Source: Malurus cyaneus samueli (lineage: Eukaryota; Chordata; Aves; Passeriformes; Maluridae). Taken from it: DNA of 64,000 nt. Positions 20,564 to 33,331 of this stretch are shown in pieces. The translations under genes were made by a program, and so were the position numbers. The stretch lies in contig CM019214.1 of the NCBI GenBank assembly GCA_009741485.1, positions 6,344,108-6,408,107 of the forward strand, read 5' to 3'. The notes below the pieces were generated by a model. That model saw nothing but the letters and a program-made list of their open reading frames with translations, was not told the DNA's origin and did not search any database. The number at the start of each line of letters is the position of its first letter. The stretch's first letter is position 1.

Positions 20564-23500
20564 CTAGAGTACCAGGAAAAAGAAACACTGATTGTACACT
20601 GGTGCTGAAACAAAGTAAATAATTGTAATACTGACATTGTTAAAATGTCAGTTTCTGTGATTAAATAAAAATTAAATACAGTTTTTGTGAGCAATTTAAG
20701 GCACTAAAAACATTTTATGCTTTCTTTAAAGTATGTAACTACAACCACCATAAAACAAATACATGCACGTACTACATTTAACCTTGGAGCTTAAATTATA
20801 ACTTTATGTACACATTGAAAGTTCATTGGGTCCCTGCTAAAACTTTGCAACACACCTCCTGAAACATCTGTTTATTTCTTTTTATCATATAGACTTTTCC
20901 ACCCACCAACAGGAAAAAGAAAAGAATGCCCTTCATTAGTTTTGCTCTCATTTAATAGTACCATAAATTGAGCACAAGATTCACAATGAAATGAACACCT
21001 GATTTAAAAGAAAAAAAAATCTGGTCATCTTCTTAGAAAGGGAAAGAGAAAAAATAAGAGCACACCAAAGTAACCCGCAGAGACACCTGTAATTTCCTTT
21101 TAGGAGAGCAAGCTCCCATGAGCAAGTTCAAACAAACATATTCCCTGCACCAAACCAGAGGTGAATGCTAATAAAAATGGCAATAAGGAAAGCACGCATC
21201 ATATTTTAGTCTTCACTTCCAACATGTGAATAAAATCTTTGCATTTCTACTTACTTACTCTAGGGATTAAATGATATGAACTGCTGGTGAAAGCAGAGAC
21301 TAAACATTTTTTTAATTTGTCATATAACTAAAAGGGTGTCATCTAGTTATGGTGATTATCAACTTTCTTCAGGACAGTTGATAGGGCTAACATCTGATAT
21401 TTCAGTGTGTTGAAAGAGGAAAGGGAGGACAAATCTTGTCTCAAGCAAGACACCAGCCTATCTATGCTATCTATATTCATTATGGTAGCTTACACAAAAA
21501 TAGTCTTGTCTAATGGATCCCCAGAAAAGGCTCGGATCAATGGTTCTTTAATATTATAACTAAGACCCAGATTAAACCAATGTGGTTTTGATATTGACCT
21601 CTTTTAATCACAGCACTGGAGAGCAACTGAAAAAAATATCAGAAGGTACCACATATACAAGTTTTGATTTCTAAAGAGACCATGAAACTTTTGCACTTTC
21701 ATTGATAATCAGGTTACTCAGTAGCCAAGGCATTTTCTGAAAGCGGTCTCAAAACATCTTAGAAGAGAGCAGTTTAGAAAGAAGAAACAATAGCAGTTTA
21801 AAAAAGGAAGAATGGGAAGAATTGCTTAAAAAATTATGACTTTGTATCTAATCCATATTAAAGCTTCACATCTCAAGGCATCTCAGAACTAAGCACAAAC
21901 CTACTGCATTCAGTATTACAAATGTAATAAAGATGAGGAAGTAAGATAATATAGATCACAATAGATTGTGATATCTTATTTTTTATAACAATATTTGTAC
22001 TCAGAGAAATGCACAAGAGTTTGCTCATTCATTGTCTTTAACAAGTTTCAGTATTTTAGCATCAAAGTCAAGGACTGTCATTTCCCTACATTCACATGAT
22101 ACTTCGGAAAATTTAGGCAACTTAGAAATGAAATATGGGATTGCTAGGAAGTAAACTATGTGTAATGTCAACATTTTTAGTTAAGTTTAAAATTCAACAA
22201 AGTAGCATGACCACTGGCAGTTATAAATAATACACAACTTTAGAACTTTAGAAGCTAGCAATAAAGGTTAATTTTCCAAGAGCTCAGTAAGTAGATACCA
22301 CAATGTGTTATGCCACATTTTACTGCAGTCCTTAGTGAAGCTTTCTGAAATCAAAATCTCATTTCTCAGTCACTGCACTAAGTGATGCCGCAGGAAATCC
22401 TGAAGCTGATATCTTCAGCCTCCAGGGTAGTAGTGAGAGTCAGCTCCTTGCTCTGTGTGAGCCTAATAAATATTGCCCAAAGAACCACAGGATCTTACTA
22501 CGCAATTACAAATCCACTAAATAGGTTCTGACTGTGAAAGTGTATCCAAACACATCCTTTTTGACCACACATCAAAAGATAATATTGCTGATCAGTGTGA
22601 ACAAATGCAAATGTATACATGCATTTGCATATGTATGTGTGTGCATGGATTCATTTGTATTTATAGATATCTTTGTAGGGAAACCATGGAGTAGCTGTAC
22701 AGATTGATTCTATGAAAACAAGCCTCAGTAAATACAATAATATCAGTAAGAAACTGTTCAGTAAACTAAAATCTTCTTTTGGTCTATGCATATATCACGA
22801 ATTTAAGTTGTCAGGTCAACAAGGAGACCCATTATTAAAATAGTATAGCAGGAACTGCATTTTGAACAAGTCACTGTGGAAGCCATTCTCATGCACACTT
22901 ATTCTCAGAGAGACAGGTCTAACTTAAAGGCATAAGCAAAACTGGCTGCTGCCTACATGGCTTGTGGTAAATCCCTAGAAAGTAAAGTCTGCTACTTTCT
23001 TTGGAAATACCAGACAGAACGTACTGCTAAAGGGGAAAACGAAGGGAGGGATGACTCCCAACAGCAGCCACTAACTCCTTACAGCAATATAAGCAACAAA
23101 TCAGATCATACATAGGCTCTCCCCAGAGTCTTCCACCCTTCTCTTCTGTTTACATTCCTTTTCGTGAAGGAGTATTTCTGGTCTTTTCCTCATTTTAACA
23201 TCAAATGCTCAACCAAAAAAAATGTGAAGAAGTAAAAATCAGTATTTTGGAGATAGTGCCCCATGGCTTTGGAAGTCATCTGGGCAGTTGGAAAATCTGC
23301 CTCGAGTTATTCACACGAGTGATTCAAAATAGATATTTAACATCTCTTTCCCTTATTCTGGGTGAATGCCTTGGAAATTGACTGTTCTAGAAAATGTCAC
23401 CCTTGTGAAATCGGTTGTAAAAACAAAATAAGCAAGACAGAAGAAAATATAACAGGAACATCCCAAGGGGAATCCCACAACAAGTCAACAAAGTCACCAG

Positions 23501-23585
23501 AAAATGCCTTCACTGCTGCAATGAGTGTGCCCGAGGCCTAGACACTGTAGCATACTCAGGTAGCTTTTCAACTAAAAAACAACAA

Positions 23586-23628
<43 letters not shown>

Positions 23629-26600
23629 ATAAAAAGGCATAATTCTGAGAAGTCAAGTTCTTTACAGTTACTGGAGTGTGGTATCTCATGAAGTGGAAAC
23701 AGCCTTCTCTCAGCAATGAATTTTTTAAGGAAGAGACTATTTTACTAGTCATTTAGCTATAATTTATTTCTTTTTTTTAAAAATAACATTAAGAAATTCT
23801 GATTTTAACAAGCAGAACAAGTCTGCTGTTTCTTTAAGTAATAGGCAGATAGCTTACATATACAGCTACAAAATTAATTTTTATGGTTGTTCTTTTTTCT
23901 GATTTTCAGTTACTTCCACTAAAAAGCCAAGACAATGTATGGCAGCCATAAACTTAATTGCTGTTTTTTAATCTGAATCGATTTTAGCATATTTACATAC
24001 CCTTTGGGTATAAGACTGCTATACTCCATGGGTACACAGTAGACTAAGAAAGGCTTTCAGAACCAGGGATTTTTTATTTTTCTTTATACAATAGCAAAGA
24101 TTTAAATATTTTTTCATCTTTTCACAACTTCAAAATTTTCAGAAGTGGGTTGTTTGTTTGCATGAACCAAAGCACTGAAACAATTTAAATATTTCTGAAT
24201 AAATATATTCCACAAAATTTTAACTGGGCATATTAATAATTTTTTTTTTTTAAATCTTTTCTGTAGAAGGTGTCGTTGCTTGACACAAAAATGCCATAGC
24301 ATAGCATTTGCATTGCCAAGTGTGTAAGTTTCCAGCTGAGACAGAAATAGAAATACAGCTGTATATCAAGACTAACATTCTTTGGGGAAATGCCAAGAAT
24401 GGTTTTTTTCTTCAGTTGTCATAAATACTCACTGTGAGGAAAATGCATACACAGACACACACTTCCCAAACCAGCTCAGCAGACATTAAATTATTAATAG
24501 TAAGGCAGTTCCTGATAAGGTAGGAAAATAAAAAATAAAATTTCAATTTCCTTATTTTACTTGTGTTTATTATGGGCCTTGCCCAAAACTTGAATTAAAA
24601 GTAAATGAAATAAGAAATTTTCCACGGGCTCAGTCCCTTACAATAACTTTAGGGGTTGATTCTCCATTAGTCTACAAATACTAGCTGATGTCTGTTACTA
24701 ATTATCTGAAAATCCTTTTTCTTCCCATACTGCTGTTCTAACTTTGAAGAATGTTATTTTATACATGTTAAAAACTGCTGCATTGTCTTTCTCCATCATA
24801 TGCCCTTCAAAGAAAAAGGAAAAAGCAAAAAAAATTACAATATCCTCTGAACTCTGCAAGATATTTCATGACTGATCTGTGGTAATGACACAAAAGTGCT
24901 GGTAAATTATGAATGAGTAACAAAATTACCAAGAACCACCACCTGAATACATAAGGAAAAAAAAAAGCCAAAAAATGCCTGTTCAGTAATAATCTCTTTT
25001 TTATGTGACATTCTTTACAAATCCCTGAATAGAATGACATTAGATCTCACAAGGTGCAAAAGACCATTTGGTATGTCCAGAACACAATTCAAGCATCTTG
25101 GGAAAAAAAAAAAAAAAAAAAGCTTTAAATTCCTAAAATGCAAGGAAAACATAAAAGTAGAATCAATTTGATTTCATAGAAATTAATTCATTGTCATCAT
25201 CTGACCTAGAACAGTGACAACCCTAGCTATTCTTAAAACTTTAGCTAGAGGAAAATATACCTGTTTCAAATACAAAAGTGCATAAAATCAGTGCTTTCCA
25301 GAGTCCCAGTAAACAAAAAGATTCAGCAACCAAATTATGAAGAACTCATGAGAAGCCAGTCAAAAGCAACAGGAAGGCAATAAGCTATTGCATTTCCTTT
25401 CCAAATCCCTCTTCTTCCATGCTAAACATCATTCCTAAGCTCAAGCAAGTTGTGGCTCACAACAAAAAAAAAGATGATTAAGCAAGCAGTAAGGATTGAA
25501 GGAATGGTGACAGTGTTTTAAACTGTGATAACCAAAAGTCAACATGCCACCTGTCCTGCAGAGCACACAGTGAATAGAAATTCAGCCTTCACAGTGGTTT
25601 CCAACCAACTGCATAATGATTTTTCCCATTAATCCTGGTACTCATTATTGCCTTCTTTGAAAGATATTTTGTATTGTCTCCATTCATCATACAAGGTATA
25701 GTAAACATGACAACCTATCTGGAGAATTTTATGATTATTGCACGTATATCTGTATATGAAAATACAATCTATTGTTCCCAAGTTTGCATTAACAAACATG
25801 TATCACTTAAACATATAAATTAAAAACAATTCAACAATGAAAATAATCCTGACATAGGCTGAATATTTATTTTCTTAATCTTATACAAAAAAATAATGTC
25901 AACAATAGTATTTGAATGGAACTTGATGGACTAGCAAACATTCCTATTTTGTACACTGTTTAGACTGCTTAATGTGTTTCTAAATATTTCATTAAGTGGC
26001 TTTTTTCTGTATTAGGCAATGAATAAGATTTCTAGATTGTAGTTTTTCCATTATAAGATAAATTCTAGTAGATTGTAGACACCTGAAATATATCACATTA
26101 TATGGTTGAAAAACCTCTTTTGAAGAAACAGTTGAACATCTCATCCTTCTGAACCCCAGACTGAAATGGTTACAGAGCTGAAAACTATCTGACACATATT
26201 TTGGGGAACTGCAGGGGCTAAGAAAGGAAGTACAGCTTCAGGAAAGACATAAGAAAGAGAGATGATAGTCTTTCCAATGGTCTCATAGGATCTTGTGGGA
26301 TCCAGGTCAGCAGGGTGCCTTGCCAGTCCCAGATAATTCACCAAGGTGGTTCAGTCTCAGAAGTGCTGATGCAAAAAGAGCAGGAAAGAAAATCCTTGGA
26401 TAGTGAGACAGTGAGTTATTTACTATCAGGGTAAGGGAACAAAGGATGGACAGAAGTCTCTGTCCATTTCTAGAAGCCTTTACTTGAGATAAATGGTGTA
26501 AGTTTAAAACAATCTAATGTTGATATTAGAAGTAGATGCCTCTCTTTTAATAGCTCACAACCCATAATCACAAAGAAAGAATCTGAAACTAAGCAAAAGT

Positions 26601-26929
26601 TGTTGTTTTTTTTTTTTTTTTCAACAAAAGATGCAACCAAACTGGACTGACATACTTGATGCTCCCAATATATCCAGTAGGATACATGAGAAGTATGTTG
26701 TCCTGATGTGAATTAGACCAAAGGATTAATTGAAAACTCTAAACCATAGTTTCTTTTTCTGAACAGCAAAGAAAAATCACTATAGGAGCCTGGAAGCAAA
26801 CTCTTAGAAAATACTAAAAAAAAATTAGTTTAACAGCAATATTTAAGGGAAGGTAGTTGGAAGATGATTGCTGTGTTTAACTTCTAAAGGCAGATTTAGA
26901 AAACAATAAATAAAACAATTCTCCCTTTT
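20564..26929. other. Candidate IL1RAPL1 intron 1 / upstream DNA
   Basis: AT-rich DNA between the start-codon exon and the CpG island. It holds an A40 run (23587-23626), an A19 run (25103-25121), a T run near 26606-26621 and an octamer-like inverted repeat (22605-22630). No other exon or TE core was recognised. Confidence 0.5.
22605..22630. promoter_or_regulatory. Inverted pair of octamer (POU) motifs
   Basis: ATGCAAATG (22605-22613) and its exact reverse complement CATTTGCAT (22622-22630) are separated by eight bases. Each half contains the ATGCAAAT octamer bound by POU-domain factors. It lies in intron 1 of a neuronal gene, which makes POU3F-type binding conceivable, but chance occurrence in AT-rich DNA is not excluded. 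Confidence 0.25.
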
Positions 26930-27188
26930 CATAGTGTCGTGGGTTTAAACTTGATTTTTCCCAATCCGAGTCACGGAAGGGGAAGGGAGAGAACGTCATG
27001 GGTACGATACTTTTGGCTTTCAGCACAGTCCAAACCACGACATTTTTGGTGCCGTGACTCGGATTGGGAAAAATCAGGTTTAAAGGTTAAAAGGCTTCTA
27101 GAACTTCCTCACAGGAGCCATCTTTGGGTTTCTTGATCCCATCCCCCCACCACCAAAAAATCGAACCAAGTAAAACCATGACACATAG
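26930..27188 (+). mobile_element. 249-base LTR-derived mini-element with tRNA-His PBS
   Basis: The element 26935-27183 starts TGTCGTGGGTTT and ends AAAACCATGACA, forming imperfect terminal inverted repeats. It is flanked by CATAG on both sides (26930-26934 and 27184-27188), a 5-base target duplication as made by retroviral integrases. An internal boundary at 27042 (CCAAACCACGACA) looks like an LTR 3' end. Four bases later, 27047-27064 matches the 18-base complement of the tRNA-His 3' end (TGGTGCCGTGACTCGGAT). The LTR part is only 108 bases and no gag, pol or env is present, so it is a heavily deleted or aberrantly reverse-transcribed ERV copy. Arms 26944-26976 and 27052-27084 are inverted copies with 32 of 33 identical bases. 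Confidence 0.75.
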
Positions 27189-27416
27189 GTATGTAAAGAC
27201 AAATAAAGAGGAAAAGTTCAACGAATATCAGTGTTTTGAAACGCTGTCCTTCCAAGAAAGAAAAAGGCCTTCTTTTCCCCACCTGTGTGCATAGTGTCCA
27301 GTCCCACTGTAAAAGGGGAGTCACGGAGCATTCTTTCTAATTTCTCCGACGAAAATAAAGCGCAAACACAGCAATACTATATCTGAGAACTGTTCACTGA
27401 CGAAGGAAGATAAGTG

Positions 27417-27428
27417 TCCTTACCGAAG
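27417..27428 (-). promoter_or_regulatory. IL1RAPL1: Candidate splice donor of IL1RAPL1 exon 1
   Basis: The minus strand reads CCACTTCG|GTAAGG with the GT at 27423-27422. It is a good donor at the downstream edge of the CpG island and the only GTAAG-type donor I saw there. Joining it to the acceptor before 20563 would give an intron of about 6.9 kb ahead of the start codon. No transcript evidence is visible. Confidence 0.4.
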
Positions 27429-27479
27429 TGGAGAGAAAAGGGAGCAAAGAGAGGGAAAGAGAGAGGGAAAGAGAAAGAG

Positions 27480-28150
27480 AACATCGGTACACCAGAGCTC
27501 GGCAGGCGGAGCATGTGCGCTTCAGGAGCCTGCGCGGCTCCGGGGCGGGATTTCCGAACAGAGCAACCGCGTGTGCCTCCCGTGGGCGAGGAACGGGCTG
27601 CCGTGGGGTTCCTGTGCAGTGTTGGGCGCAATTTGCAAATAGCAGAAGCTGCGTGTCCCTCCGGTGGGCGAGGAGCGGGCGAGGAGCGGCCCCACTCGGG
27701 GCTGGGTGGAGGCGGCGGCTCCGTGAGGGGATGGCGGATTGTGGGGCGATCGCGGCCTCGGGGAAGCGGGGAATTGGGGCTGGACAGCGGGGAGGAGGAC
27801 AGACAGACAGAAAAGGAGCTGCACTACAGCTCCACTACAGAAAAAAAAGGAAAAGGAGCCTTTCCACTACAGAAAAAGGCGAGGGGCGGAGGAAAGCTGA
27901 GCTGAGCCTCCGGGCCAGCCCCCGCTCCCTCCTAGAGACCCAACGGAAAAGGCCCGGTTGTGTCGCAGGTCGCTGCTTTTCTGTGCTAAGCTCATCCAAA
28001 GCCCAATTTCCTGGGCATTTTCTCCCGGACATCCCGGGATCTGCCCCAGCGGCAAGGGGGTGTCGCTCATAGCCCGATAGTGGAAATTTTCTCTGCCCTG
28101 ATCGCTGTCAGGCGAAGCCTCCCCGGGTACAGACAGGGCTCCCCTCCATC
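27480..28150 (-). promoter_or_regulatory. IL1RAPL1: CpG island, candidate IL1RAPL1 promoter and 5' UTR exon
   Basis: About 670 bases of GC-rich, CpG-dense sequence in an otherwise CpG-poor 60 kb, containing GGGCGG-type boxes (near 27542 and 27884) and no convincing TATA box. It lies about 7 kb upstream of the start-codon exon with a minus-strand donor at its lower edge, the arrangement expected of a vertebrate promoter plus non-coding first exon. A GC-rich unit is tandemly duplicated with a period of 82 bases (27569-27598 and 27651-27680, 27 of 30 matching). Long open frames on both strands here are a by-product of GC richness. It could instead drive an unrelated non-coding RNA. Confidence 0.5.
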
Positions 28151-28513
28151 TCGTGTACAGCCCCTGGAGTGATTTTTCACCCCATGTGTAACACATTAGA
28201 GGTACAAATAAAAATTACACAGGTCCCTCTCGCATTGGTAACCAGCACTCAACTAACAGCATGATTTTGGCATGAGAGACATCTAACCCCAATTAATCTG
28301 CTCTTGCATTTGTTGTCTGACCACTCCATATCTTTGCTTTTTTGAGGGTGAGTAGCCTTGTTCTTGTATCAAGATGAAATTCCACCCCTTTGTCAGTTTT
28401 GCCAAAACTGACAAAGTTTTAATACTGCAAATTTTGCCAGATAATTCTGCATTCTTCAGGCAACTGAATGAGATCCTGAAATATTTACAATAGCAGTAGA
28501 ATAATTGAAACAT
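28151..28513. other. Non-coding, with a 29-base palindrome
   Basis: Transition from the CpG island into AT-rich DNA. 28388-28416 is a palindrome with 14-base perfect arms (CTTTGTCAGTTTTG and its complement) around one central base. Nothing else is recognised. Confidence 0.6.
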
Positions 28514-28655
28514 AAAATCACAGAATGGTTTGAGTTGGAAGAGACATGTCCATGTCATTGATGAAGATGTTAAACAATGTTATACAATGCTTGGACATTG
28601 ACCACAACTCTCAGTGAGACCATGCAGATAATTCCTTATCCATTGACTAGCCTGT
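28514..28655 (-). mobile_element. CR1 LINE fragment, antisense
   Basis: Antisense CR1 terminus (AAAATCACAGAATGGTTTG, AGTTGGAAGAGACAT) runs into the antisense segment GATGAAGATGTTAAACAATG and CCTTATCCATTGAC. The middle portion is deleted relative to the usual CR1 tail. Confidence 0.8.
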
Positions 28656-31600
28656 GGCAAATTTTCAAAGTCTAGCTATTTGCAGCAGAACAGCTGGAAA
28701 GATATAACTTAAAGTAAATGAACTCTAATTTCGAGCTTCTGTTAGGATAAAAGCACTTTTTTTTAAAGTTCAGTCTTCATGAAATTTTCTGAATAGTTAC
28801 TTGATAAAATAAACAAGTTGTTTCTCAGACACTGTCAGAAGTTTCTAAGTATTTTGACTATCAATAAGGATTATAAGAATGATTTATTTTCAAAAATTCT
28901 CTAAATAGTATCTCCCATCTGAGTCACTAACAAGAAAGATATTTTCCCTCAAAATGAAGAAGGACAGAAGGATGTGGAGAATGAAAATCCACTGTGGATA
29001 TTATGACAGAAGGTTTACACAAAAAAAAATACCCCCCCCTTACTATCACTCAGCTTATCAGTTTACATCACACCAATTTCAATGGTTTTCCACAGCTGAT
29101 ACTCAAAACAAAATTTTACTAACACAAGGTTATCTTAGACCCTTACACATGACCTGTTTCAAATTTAATGCTCAGTCTATCCTGCCAGTTTTGATGTTAG
29201 GGAAGTGGTTTGTAATTTACATTTCTCATATTTTAATACCATAAATAACCTGAGAAGACTTGCTGCTTCCCCTTGAAAATGCACAGATAGTAAACAGCTT
29301 TGGTTTTATGAGAACATTAACAAGAAGCCTTAGAAGTTCACTATTTTATCAATTATCTATGATACTATTATTTTAAGATGTCAGCAGACTATAAGAAAGA
29401 TCACATATAAAAACATTTGAGTAGCAGCAATTCAGTATCTGTATGGGATTTCACAGGCAAGTGACTTGCCTGACAAAGACAGGATATCATGAATTTATCA
29501 TTTGGACATGAAAAAGGACCTGAAGAGAAATATACAGACAAAGTATTTTGGTTTGAGTTTTACCAAACCTTCACCATTTTGATACAGCATCTTGTGTACT
29601 ATAATTAAGAGCAGGGTGATTTCTAAAAAGATTATCATCATCAAATTGGTTTGTAAAGGATTCAAGCCCTGATGATATGTAACTGTAATAATGGTGGGTA
29701 TAGCACAGCAGCTCTTTCTGCTCTGTTCTGTACCCCATCAATGTAAGCCAGCTTTCTTACAATGCTGACAATTGCATCACAGTTTCATAAGTCCTGATCT
29801 ATTATTATAAAGAAGAGAAGGGTAAAAGGAAGAACAGATTCTGCATTGAACAATATTAGTTTGAAACTGCCCAGACCTATCTTTCCATTTGGGATGACAT
29901 TCCTTAATCCTACTCAATTTTTAGTGTTGATCTTATTGCTTTGTTTAGCTAATTTTCCAAAAGCATATCTCAATGCCTTTAATTTCAAACTCTGTTTGCT
30001 GCCTCACTGCCCTAGCACCAACCAGCTACCTAATAAGGCCAATGCAGAAGAAACTTTCATTGCTGGAGTAGGAGTAGCAGATCTGTGACTATTGCTTACC
30101 TTCAGCTGTAACCTCAGCCTGAATTGAGATGGAAGGTCCAAAAGCAGTGGGGCTGGCCTGTCCAACCACTGCATTTAAGTTCCTGACAGTCATTTCCACT
30201 TTTAAGCTGCTGAATAGTATTAATAGCTGCAATTTATGACTTGACACTAAGAGGAAGCAGACGTTTTCAGAACACGCAGAGCTTCCAGTTTACCAATGAT
30301 GTATCACTAATAAGTAGCCATGAAATACATAATATCTGAACCTAACACTGCAACAGCCTGATAATTAACAATATCTGTTCCAAAGTTAAAATTTCAGACT
30401 GTAACAGTGGAAAATATAAATCAAGGGAAGATTTGCATATATTCAGGTCACAAGCTAAGTATTAAACTAAATTGCAGTACATTCAGTATGTTGCTGGCAA
30501 TTTTTATAGCTGGGTGCTATTGTAATGATATTCTTCAAAATCTTCATTTGAGAATAATGATCAATTTTTTTTTAAAAAAAACCTACTCAAAAATAACTCT
30601 TCTGAAGAACAGTAATGTTTTCTCCCATCACGTGCTCATCTATTCCTTCGAAATTGGGATTTCAGATACTCATGGATCAGGACAAGACTGAGAACCACTA
30701 TGGTCTTACCAGTGGTCGATCAGATTTGGGATTCCAAGCCCTTAATCCAAAACCTTTTGTCTTAAAATAGGTGAAATGCATATCAGAAATAATAGGAGAA
30801 AATAATGTTGTCCTAGAACTCTTCCTTTCCTACAGAAGTGTTAAAACTATTAAGCCAGAACTTGTCTCCTTTTGCTTCTTCTTCCAGGCCCCTGGATTTA
30901 GCATGCACAGCTGAACAGCACCTTATTTTTCCCAGAAATTATAGAGATTGCTGTCATCAAAATAATTGGATGAGGCATTTGGGACGTGTGGGTTCAAAAC
31001 CTTCAAATCAAGAAGACTTAGATAATAATGCTTCCATTTCCTGGGCATGTGCAGTACTTCCATAACACGTACAGACACTGTGTGCTTTCAGAGGAATACT
31101 TTGTGATGAGCAAAATGTTAACTTGTAAAATAAATGCAGCAAATGTTTATGGGTAGCTCATTCAAAACTATTCAGTTAATTTCTGCCCTGTTGTACAGGG
31201 CAGAATGATTCTCATCATACTCTAAACATAAAAGTGGAACATTCCATAAAATTTTATCAGCTCCTATTGTGAAAAGCCCCCAGGAAGCTTTAAAAGCTCA
31301 CTAGAAATGCCTCTAGTTTCCACAGAATTCAAAACTTAGCATAAGTGTATTTGCCCATGAATCTATGCTATTGACTGACTACTATTATGGCAATAAATTA
31401 TAAAAACAAAATCTGTATCAGGATAACACTGCTGAGATTTTACCTCCTTGAGAAATGATGTCTAAAATACAAGATTTTTGGAACATTCTAAAAATATATG
31501 CAGCAACAGCTGATGATTTTATTATTTCCACAGGATTTTGAACCCAAGCACATACTCTTCCCATGCACACTGAGACAGAACACAAACCCCCTCTCTAATA

Positions 31601-33238
31601 GCAGCCAACCCAGCCTCTGCAAATGAACTGTGAACACAGTATTTTTTGGGCTGCTGCAAAAGTAGCAGAAACCCACAAGAAGTGACAATCACCTGTTTTT
31701 TTTTCCTATCTCTTGGTTGTTTGAGGCTGCTGTGCTCACACATCGATTGAGGGATTAGAAGTGGACGCAGATGCAAGGTAAATTTATTTCACAGGCAGTG
31801 AATTTCATACCACACACACAAATCTTATTAACTCTTCATTGATTATAATGCCAGGAGATTAATAAGAGCTATAAGAGGTATTAAGTAAGTAGAAGTAGAA
31901 TAGTTTATGGAGTTCCAGTACTTTTTTTTTTATTATTATTATTTTCTTTTTGCATTTAGTTAGAGAAGATTATTCTCATGAAGAAATGTCAGCTAGAGCT
32001 TCCAAAATCAAATTCTGAAGAGAAAGTCTCCCATTGTTTCATCAGAATGACCAAAAGCCAATACGTTGGAAGGCCAGATACCAAGTGGACTTATACACAG
32101 CCTGTTGTTAGCTCAACTTCATTTATTAATTGTTTGCATGATGGGAAAAAATATTCTGATTATTACATTTCCAGATTAAACAAGGTGGGATGAATTGCGT
32201 AACTGTTTGAGGTCAGTGTCAGTGTTGAAAATTATCCTAACAGACTACGGAAATAACATGAATAAATAGATAAAACTCTAGAGAAACAAGTGTAAATTGT
32301 CAAATTAAGAAGATCTAATCAACCAAATTCAGGGAGGATGAATAACAGCTGGCTAAGTATTGGTTCTGTAGGAAAGGATCTATCAATTATAGTAGATTAG
32401 AAGCTGAATACCAGTCAGATTACATTTCCTAAAATAAACTTGTCATCCTGAGATGTGTACAGAGCAGGATAATTGTGGAACCTTTATCTTTAGGCTCTAA
32501 GAATCTTTCAAAAGATACATTTAACATCTCCACACATTGACTCAGTACAGCTGACCTTGGCAGTGGAATAGTTTCATTCCACCCTTTTGACTGCATGAAA
32601 CTTCCTCTGAAAATAAGAGTGGGATGTCTATGAAGTCCACACATTCTGGAAAACACTTCTTCAAAACAAATAAACAAGGAATGTAGGAGTTGTTAAGAGA
32701 CAGAGCAAGACTGTAAAGCATAGACAGTGGGCAGTTCCCCAGGACTGGCAGTAGCCACTGCCCAGAATGTGTCATTTAGAAACAAATTATGACCCTGTTT
32801 AGAAACAAATGAAGGACTCATTCAACAGCCAGTGCAGTCAACACCGGTACAAATGCTGATCTTGTCTCACCTGTTCAACACTGAAGACAATAAGCATTCC
32901 TAGAAGAAATAATGCCATTGCTGGTGTTTGCCCATAGTTTTGGGGTAAGAAATTCTGAGATGGATCCAAAAGACACGTGTGTTTCATTTGCTATGGCACT
33001 GTGGCTCATGACAGTTTCAAAATTAAAAGAAAAAAAAAAAAAAAAAAAGGAATACTGATAATTCTTTGTTTAGAAAATGAAAGAATGTGGAAATAAGTCT
33101 TCAATACCTGGCCCATCTATGAATTTAAAGCCTGTGAACTCTGTCTCTTAGCTAATGCATCACAGCTCAGCAACAACCACAATATTAGCTCATCTTGTAT
33201 GTTGTGATAGGAAAATGACCTTTGCAAGGTTTCTTAAG
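28656..33238. other. Upstream non-coding DNA
   Basis: AT-rich sequence without recognised exons. Contains a T-rich/ATT run at about 31922-31945 and an A19 run at 33030-33048. Short open frames show no domain or conserved motif. Confidence 0.55.
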
Positions 33239-33331
33239 AAAAAAAAAAAAAAAAAAAAAAGGGAAGGAAGGGAAGGGAAGGGAAGGAAGGGAAGGAAGGG
33301 GAAGGGAAGGGAAGGGAAGGGAAGGGAAGGG
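33239..33331 (+). repeat. A22 run plus (GGGAA)n polypurine tract
   Basis: A run of 22 A is followed by about 70 bases of GGGAAGG and GGGAA repeats. The last block has at least six consecutive GGG triplets spaced by AA. The tract is a pure purine strand, so it satisfies the G-quadruplex pattern (four or more GGG with two-base loops) and can also form triplex DNA. Replication slippage probably produced it; it may have grown from a poly(A) tail. Confidence 0.9.

Noticed and set aside
27377..28196. Several 60-214 codon ORFs on both strands in the CpG island
   Set aside because: Stop codons are rare in GC-rich DNA; the frames are low-complexity, overlap each other on both strands and show no domain.
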